64,000 bases of DNA from contig NZ_PEDL01000002.1 in assembly GCF_002735925.1 (NCBI RefSeq), positions 62,001 through 126,000 on the forward strand, given 5' to 3'. Position numbers and translations under genes: made by a program. Under the pieces are notes generated by a model, which did no database searches, had not been told where the DNA came from, and saw nothing but the letters and a program-made list of their open reading frames with translations. The first letter of the stretch is position 1, and the number at the start of each line of letters is the position of its first letter. Shown piece by piece: positions 54,125 to 62,877 of this stretch. This DNA comes from Sporanaerobium hydrogeniformans. Its GTDB lineage: Bacteria > Bacillota > Clostridia > Lachnospirales > Cellulosilyticaceae.

Positions 54125-56557
54125 ATGAGATTTGGTTATTTTGATGATGCAAACCGTGAGTATGTCATTACCACACCTCAAACACCCTATCCATGGATTA
54201 ATTATTTAGGGAGTGAAGAGTTTTTTGGTTTGATTTCAAATACAAGTGGTGGTTATGCCTTCTATAAGGATGCAAGATTAAGGAGAATAACACGCTTTAG
54301 GTACAATAGTGTGCCTATTGATAATGGAGGAAGATATTTTTATATTAATGATGGAGGAGATGTATGGTCGCATACATGGAAACCAGTAAAAAAAGACCTT
54401 ACCTTTTACGAATGTCGTCATGGTCTTGGTTATTCCACCTTTATAGGAGAAAGAAATGGTGTACGTGTGGAGCAACTTGCCTTTGTACCAAAGGGAGTGA
54501 ACGCAGAAGTTCATCGTTTAAAAGTAAAAAATACATCTAATACCAATAAATCGATTAAACTTTTTTCCTTTATTGAATTTTGTTTATGGGATGCACAAGA
54601 TGATGCGACTAATTTCCAAAGAAACTTTAGTACAGGAGAAGTAGAAATTCAAGGGAGTGCTATTTATCATAAAACGGAATATAAAGAAAGAAGAAATCAT
54701 TATGCTTTCTACTCAGTCAATGCACCTGTTGCAGCATATGACACAGATCGTGATGCTTTCATTGGGCTTTATAATGGTTTTGAAGCGCCTGATAGTGTGA
54801 GAGAAGGAGCTTGTAAAAACTCTGTAGCAAGTGGTTGGTCACCTATTGCTGCTCATCAAGTAAACATAGAACTTGCTCCAGGTGAAGAAAAAATACTTAT
54901 CTTTATTTTAGGCTATGTAGAAAATCCAGACGAAGAAAAATGGGAGTCAAAAGGCGTTATTAATAAAGCACCAGCTCAAGCTATTATGGAACGTTTTGAA
55001 ACCAATGAGGGAGTAGAGGAAGCTTTTAAAGAGCTTAAGGCGAATTGGTCAAGTTTACTTTCACACTATACTCTTCAAAGTGATGATGAAAAATTGAATC
55101 GTATGGTAAATATTTGGAATCCTTATCAATGTATGGTTACCTTTAATATGTCACGTAGTGCTTCCTACTTTGAATCAGGCATTGGCCGGGGTATGGGCTT
55201 TAGAGATTCCAATCAAGACCTTCTTGGTTTTGTCCATCAAATTCCAGAAAGAGCACGCGAAAGAATCCTTGATATCGCAGCTACACAATTTGAAGATGGT
55301 AGTTGCTACCACCAATATCAACCTCTTACTAAAAAGGGAAATAATGATATTGGCAGTGGTTTTAATGACGACCCACTATGGCTTATTTTAGGGACAACGG
55401 CTTATATTAAAGAAACAGGTGACTTTGGCATATTAGAGGAGAAAGTACCTTTTGATAATGATGAAAAGAATACAGCCTCTTTGTTTGAGCATTTAAAAGT
55501 TTCTTTTAATCATGTTATTAATCATTTAGGACCACATGGACTACCTCTTATTGGACGTGCTGACTGGAATGATTGTTTGAATTTGAACTGTTTTTCAACG
55601 ACCCCAGGAGAATCTTTCCAAACAACAGAGAATCAAGCAGGTGGCGTAGCTGAATCTGTTTTCATTGCAGGTATGTTTGTTTATATTGGTAACGAATATA
55701 TTACCTTATGCAAAGAAATCGGCTATGAAGAAGAAGCCAATCGTGCACAGGTAGAAGTTGATAAAATGAAAAAAGCCGTTATTGAACATGGTTATGATGG
55801 AGAATGGTTCCTACGTGCTTATGATTTCTATGGCAACAAAATTGGAAGTAATGAGAATGAGGAAGGAAAAATCTTTATTGAGCCACAAGGTTTTTGTATT
55901 ATGGGTGGTATCGGTGTGGAAGAAGGCTTAGCTGAAAAAGCCCTTCATTCTGTAGCAGAAAGGCTTGATACGGCATATGGTATTGTACTCAATAACCCAG
56001 CCTTTACAAAGTATTATGTAGAAATGGGTGAAATCTCTACTTATCCACAAGGTTACAAAGAAAATGCAGGTATCTTCTGTCATAATAATCCATGGATTGC
56101 TTGTGCAGAAACAGTAATTGGTCGTGGGGATAGAGCTTTTGAAGTGTATAAGAAAATTGCACCAGCTTATCTTGAAGATATCAGTGATATTCATAAGACA
56201 GAACCCTATGTTTATTCACAAATGATTGCTGGTAAGGATGCAGTGAGACATGGTGAAGCAAAGAACTCTTGGTTAACAGGTACAGCTGCATGGAATTTTA
56301 TTACGATTTCTCAATGGATTCTAGGGATTAAACCAGATTATAAAGGACTTAAAGTCGACCCATGTATTCCAGCTGACTGGAAAGGTTACACTGTAACAAG
56401 AGAATTTAAAGGAGCCCTTTATGAGATTACTATTAGTAATCCTCATCATGTATGTAGAGGGGTAAAGGAAATGCTTGTAGATGGTAAAAAGATAGAAGGT
56501 AATACTATTCCAAACTTTACAGAAGGTACACATAAAGTAGAAGTTACATTAGGTTAG
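54125..56557 (+). CDS. cellobiose phosphorylase (GH94)
   Basis: 810 residues, the size of clostridial cellobiose phosphorylases, cytoplasmic. It converts cellobiose plus phosphate to alpha-glucose-1-phosphate and glucose. Seen: [20 protein letters not shown] start, [40 protein letters not shown] with QDLLGF, and the acid-catalyst region [12 protein letters not shown] (about 477-488), then [12 protein letters not shown] and the TGTAAWNF segment. Close to cellobiose-type sequences and shorter than cellodextrin or chitobiose types, but related specificities are possible. GGGGAGA precedes the ATG. Ends in its own terminator. Confidence 0.93.
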   Translation: MRFGYFDDANREYVITTPQTPYPWINYLGSEEFFGLISNTSGGYAFYKDARLRRITRFRYNSVPIDNGGRYFYINDGGDVWSHTWKPVKKDLTFYECRHGLGYSTFIGERNGVRVEQLAFVPKGVNAEVHRLKVKNTSNTNKSIKLFSFIEFCLWDAQDDATNFQRNFSTGEVEIQGSAIYHKTEYKERRNHYAFYSVNAPVAAYDTDRDAFIGLYNGFEAPDSVREGACKNSVASGWSPIAAHQVNIELAPGEEKILIFILGYVENPDEEKWESKGVINKAPAQAIMERFETNEGVEEAFKELKANWSSLLSHYTLQSDDEKLNRMVNIWNPYQCMVTFNMSRSASYFESGIGRGMGFRDSNQDLLGFVHQIPERARERILDIAATQFEDGSCYHQYQPLTKKGNNDIGSGFNDDPLWLILGTTAYIKETGDFGILEEKVPFDNDEKNTASLFEHLKVSFNHVINHLGPHGLPLIGRADWNDCLNLNCFSTTPGESFQTTENQAGGVAESVFIAGMFVYIGNEYITLCKEIGYEEEANRAQVEVDKMKKAVIEHGYDGEWFLRAYDFYGNKIGSNENEEGKIFIEPQGFCIMGGIGVEEGLAEKALHSVAERLDTAYGIVLNNPAFTKYYVEMGEISTYPQGYKENAGIFCHNNPWIACAETVIGRGDRAFEVYKKIAPAYLEDISDIHKTEPYVYSQMIAGKDAVRHGEAKNSWLTGTAAWNFITISQWILGIKPDYKGLKVDPCIPADWKGYTVTREFKGALYEITISNPHHVCRGVKEMLVDGKKIEGNTIPNFTEGTHKVEVTLG

Positions 56558-56606
56558 TATTTTAGGGTAGGTACATCAAACAATAAAATAGAGAGCTGAA
56601 GGGATT

Positions 56607-56645
56607 AAAAGGGACGGTTCAAGTATTTATGAGCCGTCCCTTTTA
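56607..56645 (+). terminator. terminator after GH94
   Basis: AAAAGGGACGGTTC pairs with GAGCCGTCCCTTTT (one G-T pair). Confidence 0.85.
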
Positions 56646-56741
56646 CTATTTTTAGAGTCTTAATTACATTGAAGTATAAATATGCTATACTAATAATAGT
56701 TAAAAAATTAATAATTTGATGTAATAGCAAGGAGTAATGAC

Positions 56742-57266
56742 ATGATAGAAATTATTTTAAGTAGTATTATTATTTTGTGCACTTTCAGTATCTTACAGGT
56801 TTATCCTAGGGCGAAGAGACGCTACAAAGCATGTCTTGAAAAACAGCTTATAAAAAGCAAACAACAACTATCTGAAGTTGAAAAGATATTCATGCTAGGA
56901 AATGCTATACTGCTTCTTCTTTTTTCAGGAATGGTTTGTATCAGCATATGGACAAAAACGTTTAATGAAGCTCTTTTATTAGGCGTAGCAGTGATTTACT
57001 TAGGAATCTATTATATGCAAGAAGGACTGATACAAAGTGAATGGGTTTTTTATACGGAAGGACTAATGGGAAGAAGATGTAATGAACCGATTGAATGGCA
57101 AAATATATTAGATTATACGTTTGAGGAGAGAAAAGGTAAAGATATTCTTAAATTAAGATATAAAGGAAAAGGTTTAGTCATTAGAAGGAGTGTGTGGCAA
57201 GTTACAAGCTATGAAAAACAGGTTATCCAAGAAATATTAGAAAAATATGTAAGTGTCACTTTGTAA
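56742..57266 (+). CDS. membrane protein with C-terminal soluble domain, unknown
   Basis: 174 residues: helix at 1-20 (IILSSIIILCTFSILQVY), a basic coiled-coil stretch (KRRYKACLEKQLIKSKQQL), two helices (about 50-71 and 77-93), then a beta-rich tail with WQNILDYTFEERKGKDILKL and LRYKGKGLVIRRSV, of the PH-like kind seen in DUF5673-type proteins. AAGGAG precedes the ATG. Function unknown. Confidence 0.65.
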   Translation: MIEIILSSIIILCTFSILQVYPRAKRRYKACLEKQLIKSKQQLSEVEKIFMLGNAILLLLFSGMVCISIWTKTFNEALLLGVAVIYLGIYYMQEGLIQSEWVFYTEGLMGRRCNEPIEWQNILDYTFEERKGKDILKLRYKGKGLVIRRSVWQVTSYEKQVIQEILEKYVSVTL

Positions 57267-57409
57267 GATGTTGATTATTGTCACATATGCTAAAAAAAAC
57301 AAGGAATAGTAGCCTAAATTTAGTATAAAAGAAGATATATTGCCAAAGAAGAAACTGTTATAATAAACATGAATCAAATCTTGAATAGAAAGTTACAGGA
57401 GTTGAGCTT

Positions 57410-58216
57410 ATGTATAAATTAATAGCAGTAGATATGGATGGCACCTTATTAAGAAAAGATAAAACCATTTCAAGCTTTACTCAAAAAGCTATTTGTAAGG
57501 CACGTCATAAGGGTGTAAGAGTAGTACTTGCATCAGGAAGACCCATTGAAGGTCTTCAAAAATATTTAGAAGAGTTAAACCTTGTTTCAGAGCAAGATTA
57601 TGTATTAAGCTTTAATGGAAGTATTATACAAAACACAGCAACAAGAGAAGTTATTAAGAAAAACATATTAACAGGAAAAGATTTACATGAATTATATGCT
57701 CTTTCACAGCAAATAGGGCTCAATATTCATGCCTTTTCAAATGCAGGATGTATTACGCCTAAGATGAGTAAATACTCCGAGTTAGAGGGTACAATTAATG
57801 GTATTCCTGTTTTAGAAGTAGATTATAGCTTAATTAGTCAGGAGGAAGATATCATTAAGGTAATGATGATTGATGAACCCTCCGTTTTAGAGGAAGGTAT
57901 GAAAAAACTACCAACTGACATTTATGATAAATATACGATTGTAAAAAGTGCACCTTATTTTCTAGAATTTATAAATAAAAAGGCTGGAAAAGGAGCAGGT
58001 GTAAGAGCTTTAGCAGAGTATCTTGGCATAAAACAAGAGGAGATTATTTGTATTGGTGATGCAGGAAACGATCTTGACATGATCCAATTTGCTGGTTTAG
58101 GTGTAGCCATGGGAAATGCTTTTGAAGAGGTGAAGGAAGCTGCAGACTTCGTGACAGCATGTAATGATGAAGATGGGGTGGCCCATGTTATTGAAAAGTT
58201 TATACTAGCAGTGTAG
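57410..58216 (+). CDS. Cof-type HAD-superfamily phosphatase
   Basis: 268 residues. HAD motif I AVDMDGTLLRKDKTIS with both Asp, motif II LASGRP, motif III Lys near AGKGAGVRAL, and motif IV CIGDAGNDLDMIQFAGLGVA; a C2-type cap lies between II and III. Family members dephosphorylate sugar phosphates or flavin-like compounds. ACAGGAG precedes the ATG. Substrate unknown. Confidence 0.92.
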   Translation: MYKLIAVDMDGTLLRKDKTISSFTQKAICKARHKGVRVVLASGRPIEGLQKYLEELNLVSEQDYVLSFNGSIIQNTATREVIKKNILTGKDLHELYALSQQIGLNIHAFSNAGCITPKMSKYSELEGTINGIPVLEVDYSLISQEEDIIKVMMIDEPSVLEEGMKKLPTDIYDKYTIVKSAPYFLEFINKKAGKGAGVRALAEYLGIKQEEIICIGDAGNDLDMIQFAGLGVAMGNAFEEVKEAADFVTACNDEDGVAHVIEKFILAV

Positions 58217-58259
58217 TTATTGTCTAAGCTATTTTTAGATAATGAAAAATGATTAAGAC

Positions 58260-58287
58260 TTGAACAATATAGGAAAGTGTTTATAAT
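58260..58287 (+). promoter_or_regulatory. promoter of the GNAT gene
   Basis: TTGAAC (58260-58265), 16 bases, perfect TATAAT (58282-58287). Confidence 0.65.
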
Positions 58288-58340
58288 AGAGAGTAAAGGC
58301 TACATGCTAGGGTATATAAGGCAAATTTAGGAGGGAACTG

Positions 58341-58844
58341 ATGGATACGGATGGGGATATTGTACTGAGAAGGATGGAAAAGGAAGATTGCGATAAGCTT
58401 CTAGCTATTTTTTCACCAGAACATAGTATAAGGCTCTATACATCTTACTATGAAGAACAAGAAAGTGGTAAAAGAGATGTGATTATTGCTTGTTCACGCA
58501 ACGAGATCGTAGGGTATGTCACCATAATTTGGGAAAGTAATTATGAAGATTTCAGAGAGCAAGGGATACCAGAGATTAAAGACATTCGCGTTGTGGAGCA
58601 CTACCGAAGGACAGGTATTGCTACAAAATTAATGGATGAGGCAGAGGTACGTATTGCAGAAAAAGCTACTTTTAGTAGCGCAGGTGTAGGGTTAGCGGAA
58701 GAATATGAAGCAGCTCAAAACCTATATGCTAAAAGGGGTTATGTACCAGATGGCAAAGGTGTATTTTATATGGAATCTTATTTAATTGATGAACAATTGG
58801 AAGTAAGTGAAAACCAAGGTTTAATGATGATTAAACCTTTATAG
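58341..58844 (+). CDS. GNAT-family N-acetyltransferase
   Basis: 167 residues. The acetyl-CoA-binding motif A is IKDIRVVEHYRRTGIATKLM (R-x-x-G-I-A), preceded by VGYVTIIWES and followed by GLAEEYEAAQNLYAKRGYV (motif B). Acetyl acceptor unknown. AGGAGG precedes the ATG. Stands alone between its promoter and a terminator. Confidence 0.88.
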   Translation: MDTDGDIVLRRMEKEDCDKLLAIFSPEHSIRLYTSYYEEQESGKRDVIIACSRNEIVGYVTIIWESNYEDFREQGIPEIKDIRVVEHYRRTGIATKLMDEAEVRIAEKATFSSAGVGLAEEYEAAQNLYAKRGYVPDGKGVFYMESYLIDEQLEVSENQGLMMIKPL

Positions 58845-58850
58845 ATGTTA

Positions 58851-58885
58851 AAAAAGACATGCAGAGGTGATGCATGTCTTTTTTT
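58851..58885 (+). terminator. terminator after the GNAT gene
   Basis: AAAAAGACATGCA pairs with TGCATGTCTTTTT around a seven-base loop. Confidence 0.85.
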
Positions 58886-58934
58886 GGGAGAAAATAGAAT
58901 ACATTTTTAATAATTATTCATTAATTAATATAAA

Positions 58935-58962
58935 TTGATTTATTGCTATTTTATGGTACAAT
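58935..58962 (+). promoter_or_regulatory. promoter of the O-acetylhomoserine sulfhydrylase gene
   Basis: TTGATT (58935-58940), 16 bases, TACAAT (58957-58962). The leader is under 45 bases, too short for a SAM riboswitch or Met T-box. Confidence 0.65.
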
Positions 58963-59005
58963 AATAAACACGTATAAAATATTTGAAATTAAAGGAGAAT
59001 AAGTC

Positions 59006-60268
59006 ATGAAAGATGAAACAAAATGTCTACACTCTGGGTATACTCCTGCCAATGGGGCACCACGTGTTATGCCTATTGTACAAAGTACAACCTATGTTTT
59101 TGATTCAACAGAGCGTATAGGAGAACTCTTTGATATGCCTACTGCTCATATGTATTCACGTTTTTCAAATCCTACAGTGGAAGTAGTAGAAAAGAAAATT
59201 GCTGACCTAGAGGGTGGTGTAGGAGCAATGTGTACATCATCTGGTCAAGCTGCTTCTCTTTTTTCTATATTAAATGTATGTAATAGTGGAGACAGTTTCA
59301 TCAGTACTTCAACAATCTATGGAGGAACGGTTAATTTATTTGCTGTAAGTTTAAAGAAATTAGGCATTGAATGTATTTTTGTAGATGCCCATGCAGATGA
59401 AGAAACGATCCAAAAGGCTTTTAAGCCCAATACAAAAGCTGTATTTGGAGAAACTTTAGCTAACCCGGCATTAGCTGTGTTAGATATTGAAAAATTTGCA
59501 AAAATAGCACACAAAAATGGTGTTCCTCTTATAATAGATAATACCTTCGCTACCCCAATTTTATGCAAACCATTTGAGTTTGGGGCAGATATTGTGGTAC
59601 ATTCAACTTCTAAGTATATGGATGGGCATGCACTGCAAGTAGGGGGAGTTATTGTTGACAGTGGGAACTTTGATTGGACAAATGGTAAATTCCCAGAGTT
59701 TACAGAACCAGATGAATCTTATCATGGTGTAGTTTATACAAGAGATTTTGGGAATATGGCTTATATTATTAAAGCTAGAATGCAGTTAATGAGAGATTTT
59801 GGGGCTTATCCAGCTGCTCATTCAGCCTTTTTGCTTAATCTTGGTTTAGAAACCTTACCTATACGTATGAAGCAATACTGTGAAAATGCTCTAGCTGTGG
59901 CCAAATTCTTTAAGGATAGTGATAAAATTGAAAGTGTACGTTATGCAGGTCTAAAAGAAGATCCGTATTATGCATTAGGACAAAAATATTTACCACAAGG
60001 GGCTTGTGGTGTTATATCTATTGTTATCAAGGGCGGAAAAGAAGCAGCAGTACGTTTTATGGATGGACTTAAACTGGCATCTAATGAAGTCCATGTAGCA
60101 GATATTCGTACATGTGTACTACATCCAGCAAGTGCAACACATCGTCAATTAACAGATGAACAACTAGTAGCAGCTGGTGTTAATCCAGGACTTATTCGTG
60201 TATCTGTTGGTTTGGAAAGTATTGATGATATTTTAGAAGATTTAACTCAGAGCTTAAATCAACTTTAA
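59006..60268 (+). CDS. O-acetylhomoserine sulfhydrylase-type PLP enzyme
   Basis: 420 residues of the Cys/Met-metabolism PLP family. TKCLHSGYTP and PIVQSTTYVFDS at the start, YSRFSNPTVEVVEKKIADLEGG, SSGQAA phosphate-binding region, and the Schiff-base Lys in VVHSTSKYMDGH (Lys near 203). Length and motif order fit MetY, which makes homocysteine from O-acetylhomoserine and sulfide; methionine gamma-lyase is the main alternative. AAAGGAG precedes the ATG. Single gene. Confidence 0.88.
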   Translation: MKDETKCLHSGYTPANGAPRVMPIVQSTTYVFDSTERIGELFDMPTAHMYSRFSNPTVEVVEKKIADLEGGVGAMCTSSGQAASLFSILNVCNSGDSFISTSTIYGGTVNLFAVSLKKLGIECIFVDAHADEETIQKAFKPNTKAVFGETLANPALAVLDIEKFAKIAHKNGVPLIIDNTFATPILCKPFEFGADIVVHSTSKYMDGHALQVGGVIVDSGNFDWTNGKFPEFTEPDESYHGVVYTRDFGNMAYIIKARMQLMRDFGAYPAAHSAFLLNLGLETLPIRMKQYCENALAVAKFFKDSDKIESVRYAGLKEDPYYALGQKYLPQGACGVISIVIKGGKEAAVRFMDGLKLASNEVHVADIRTCVLHPASATHRQLTDEQLVAAGVNPGLIRVSVGLESIDDILEDLTQSLNQL

Positions 60269-60310
60269 AACGGTATAGTCTAACCAAATGAATAGAGATT
60301 TCTAATTAAG

Positions 60311-60362
60311 AAGACAGTCTAACACTTGATGATGAAAATCATAAGGTGATAGGCTGTTTTTT
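60311..60362 (+). terminator. terminator after the sulfhydrylase gene
   Basis: A long imperfect stem from ACAGTCTAACACTTGATGAT to ATCATAAGGTGATAGGCTGT, loop GAAA, then Ts. Confidence 0.75.
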
Positions 60363-60429
60363 AAATAAATAATAGGGTTTAGGGAAAGATTAAAAGTAAA
60401 ATTTTAGCATGTAGATAAAAAAGATTGAT

Positions 60430-60479
60430 ATATGACATTGTGTCATATATACTAAATAAGGAATATGACGTAGTGTCAT
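60430..60479. promoter_or_regulatory. double palindromic operator upstream of the TetR gene
   Basis: Two palindromes share ATGAC-N5-GTCAT: ATATGACATTGTGTCATAT (60430-60448) and ATGACGTAGTGTCAT (60465-60479). Their centres are 33 bp apart, about three helical turns. They lie directly before the TetR gene's ribosome site, so autorepression and control of the exporter genes are likely. Confidence 0.8.
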
Positions 60480-60501
60480 GTTGTGAGAAAGGAGTAATAT
60501 T

Positions 60502-61116
60502 TTGCCGAAGATAACTTTTTTTAATTTACCGGAAACTAAAAGAAAGATGATTATAGAGGCGGCTAAAGAAGAATTTTCAAGAGTTCTTTTTGAAGAAGCG
60601 TCCATAGCTAATATTATTAAAAAGGCAGAAATTCCAAGAGGAAGCTTTTATCAATATTTTGAGGATAAGAAGGACTTATTTGTCTATTTAATAGGTGAGA
60701 TGGGTAAGCAAATGTTTACATGCTTTATTGGTTATTTAGAAGACACACAGGGTGACTTGTTTATGGCTGCTGAATATTTTTTTAAGTACTTATTAGAACT
60801 GGGGAATCATCCGGAGAATAGGCGCTTCATTCGCAATATTTGGCTCAGTATGAATGAAAAATTAAAGGATGAAGTAGCACCACATTCTCACAAACATCGT
60901 TTTTATCACTATTATGAGGCTATGCAGCAAAGAGTAGATTATAGTTCTTTTCATTTACAAGATAAAGAAAAAGTTTTTTTATTTAAACTCCTTAAGCATA
61001 CAATATTTCATAATGCAACTCCTTATCTAAATGGATTGGCTACAAAAGAGCAGTGTATGGAAACATTTTGTTTTCAAATACGCATAATAAAAAGAGGACT
61101 TAAAAACAATGGATAG
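60502..61116 (+). CDS. TetR-family transcriptional regulator
   Basis: 204 residues. N-terminal TetR helix-turn-helix: KRKMIIEAAKEEFSRVLFEE, ASIANIIKKAEIPRGSFYQY and FEDKKDLF (about 11-55), followed by a variable ligand-binding helical domain. TTG start at 60502, eight bases behind AAAGGAG; no nearer ATG exists before the HTH. It precedes two ABC exporter genes (31-base gap) and most likely represses them and itself through the operator pair upstream, relieved by an exported compound. Confidence 0.92.
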   Translation: MPKITFFNLPETKRKMIIEAAKEEFSRVLFEEASIANIIKKAEIPRGSFYQYFEDKKDLFVYLIGEMGKQMFTCFIGYLEDTQGDLFMAAEYFFKYLLELGNHPENRRFIRNIWLSMNEKLKDEVAPHSHKHRFYHYYEAMQQRVDYSSFHLQDKEKVFLFKLLKHTIFHNATPYLNGLATKEQCMETFCFQIRIIKRGLKNNG

Positions 61117-61146
61117 ACTTTACGTAAAATGAATGGAGGAAGATGA

Positions 61147-62877
61147 ATGACACGATTATTTAATTATTTAAAGCCTTACTTAGGTTTTATTTTATTAGCA
61201 GTTTTATTGCTTTTTGGGCAAGCTATGTGTGAACTGGCACTACCTGATTATATGTCTAATATTGTAAACAATGGAATTGTAAGTGGAGATACAGGGTATA
61301 TTTTGAAGATAGGTGCATGGATGTTGGTTGTTTCTTTAGGAAGTGTACTTTGTGCTGTGGCAGTAGGTTTTATTGCAGCACGTGTGGCAGCAGCTGTAGC
61401 CAAGAGCTTAAGGCAAGATTTATTTGAGAAGGTAGAAAGCTTTTCACAGGCAGAATTTGAAAAGTTTTCTACAGCGTCTCTTATCACACGTACGACCAAT
61501 GATATTACACAAGTACAAATGCTTATTTTTATGATGATTCGTATGATGTGTTATGCACCTATCATGGGTATTGGAGGGATTTTGAGAGCGTTATCCAAAG
61601 ATGTTTCTATGTCTTGGATTATTGCACTTGCTGTAATTATTTTAATAGGACTAATTAGTATTATCTTTTCCTTAGCGATGCCTAGGTTTAAGAAAGTACA
61701 AAAGCTTATTGACCGTTTAAATTTGGTAACCCGTGAAGAGTTATCAGGAATGCTTGTTATACGTGCTTTTAATAAAGAAAGATTTGAAGAAAAACGTTTT
61801 GATACTGTAAATAAAGATTTAGCAGGAACACAATTATTTGTTAACCGTACGATGGGACTACTGATGCCAGCTATGATGCTTCTTATGAATTTAGTAAGTA
61901 TTCTTATCATATGGATAGGTTCCCAAAGGGTAGCTGCTTTACAAATACAAGTAGGGGATATGATGGCTTTTATGCAATATGCTATGCAAATCATTATGTC
62001 TTTCTTAATGATTTCAATGATGTTTATTATGGTGCCACGAGCATCTGTTTCTGCCATAAGGATAGCAGAAGTGCTAGAAACAGAGTTAACGATAAAAGAA
62101 CCTAAAAAACTCCTTGCTTTGCCTGAAAAGGTAAGAGGAGAGATAGAATTTAAAAATGTATATTTTAGATATCCAGATGCACAAGAGGATATTTTACACG
62201 CTATTAATTTTATAGCAAAACCAGGACAGACAACAGCTTTTATTGGTTCAACAGGAAGTGGAAAATCGACACTTGTTAATCTAATACCACGTTTTTATGA
62301 TGTGACACAGGGAGAAATTTTATTAGATGGTATCGATATTAGACAAGTGACACAGCAAGATCTCCGAGAACAAATTGGCTATGTACCTCAAAAGGCAGTG
62401 CTTTTTTCCGGAACAATTAGAAGTAATTTAGCCTATGGAAAAGAAAGTCTTTCAAAAGAGGTGCTAGAAGAAATAGTAGAAACAGCACAAGTCAAGGAGT
62501 TTATTGATCGAGCAGATGTAGGATTTGAGAAACAGATCGCTCAAGGTGGAACCAATGTTTCAGGAGGACAAAAACAGCGTCTTTGTATTGCGAGAGCATT
62601 GGCTAAACAATCACCAGTGTATATTTTTGATGATAGTTTTTCAGCCCTTGATTTCAAGACAGATGCCCTACTAAGAGCAGCACTTAAAAAAACAACTGCT
62701 GATAGTACGGTATTTATTGTAGCACAGCGCATTAGTACCATTCGTCATGCAGAGCAGATTATTGTATTAGATGAAGGGCATATTGTGGGTAAAGGGACTC
62801 ATAAAGAGCTGATGAAATCTTGTGAGGTTTACAGAGAGATTGCTTCCTCACAATTATCCAAGGAGGAGCTAGCATAA
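61147..62877 (+). CDS. heterodimeric ABC exporter subunit 1 (degenerate-site half)
   Basis: 576 residues: six-helix type 1 exporter domain (about 1-300), then the ATPase with Walker A FIGSTGSGKST (near 366), Q-loop VPQKAVLFSGTI, signature NVSGGQKQR (near 470), Walker B VYIFDDSFSALD (near 491) and H-loop region VAQRIST (Gln in place of the switch His). Asp replaces the catalytic Glu after Walker B, as in the degenerate half of heterodimers such as BmrC/D or LmrC/D. Exports drugs, lipids or peptides. GGAGGAAG precedes the ATG; the stop overlaps the next start. Confidence 0.93.
   Translation: MTRLFNYLKPYLGFILLAVLLLFGQAMCELALPDYMSNIVNNGIVSGDTGYILKIGAWMLVVSLGSVLCAVAVGFIAARVAAAVAKSLRQDLFEKVESFSQAEFEKFSTASLITRTTNDITQVQMLIFMMIRMMCYAPIMGIGGILRALSKDVSMSWIIALAVIILIGLISIIFSLAMPRFKKVQKLIDRLNLVTREELSGMLVIRAFNKERFEEKRFDTVNKDLAGTQLFVNRTMGLLMPAMMLLMNLVSILIIWIGSQRVAALQIQVGDMMAFMQYAMQIIMSFLMISMMFIMVPRASVSAIRIAEVLETELTIKEPKKLLALPEKVRGEIEFKNVYFRYPDAQEDILHAINFIAKPGQTTAFIGSTGSGKSTLVNLIPRFYDVTQGEILLDGIDIRQVTQQDLREQIGYVPQKAVLFSGTIRSNLAYGKESLSKEVLEEIVETAQVKEFIDRADVGFEKQIAQGGTNVSGGQKQRLCIARALAKQSPVYIFDDSFSALDFKTDALLRAALKKTTADSTVFIVAQRISTIRHAEQIIVLDEGHIVGKGTHKELMKSCEVYREIASSQLSKEELA

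Noticed and set aside
58963-59005. SAM riboswitch or Met T-box before the sulfhydrylase gene
   Set aside because: The leader after the promoter is under 45 bases and has no matching motif.
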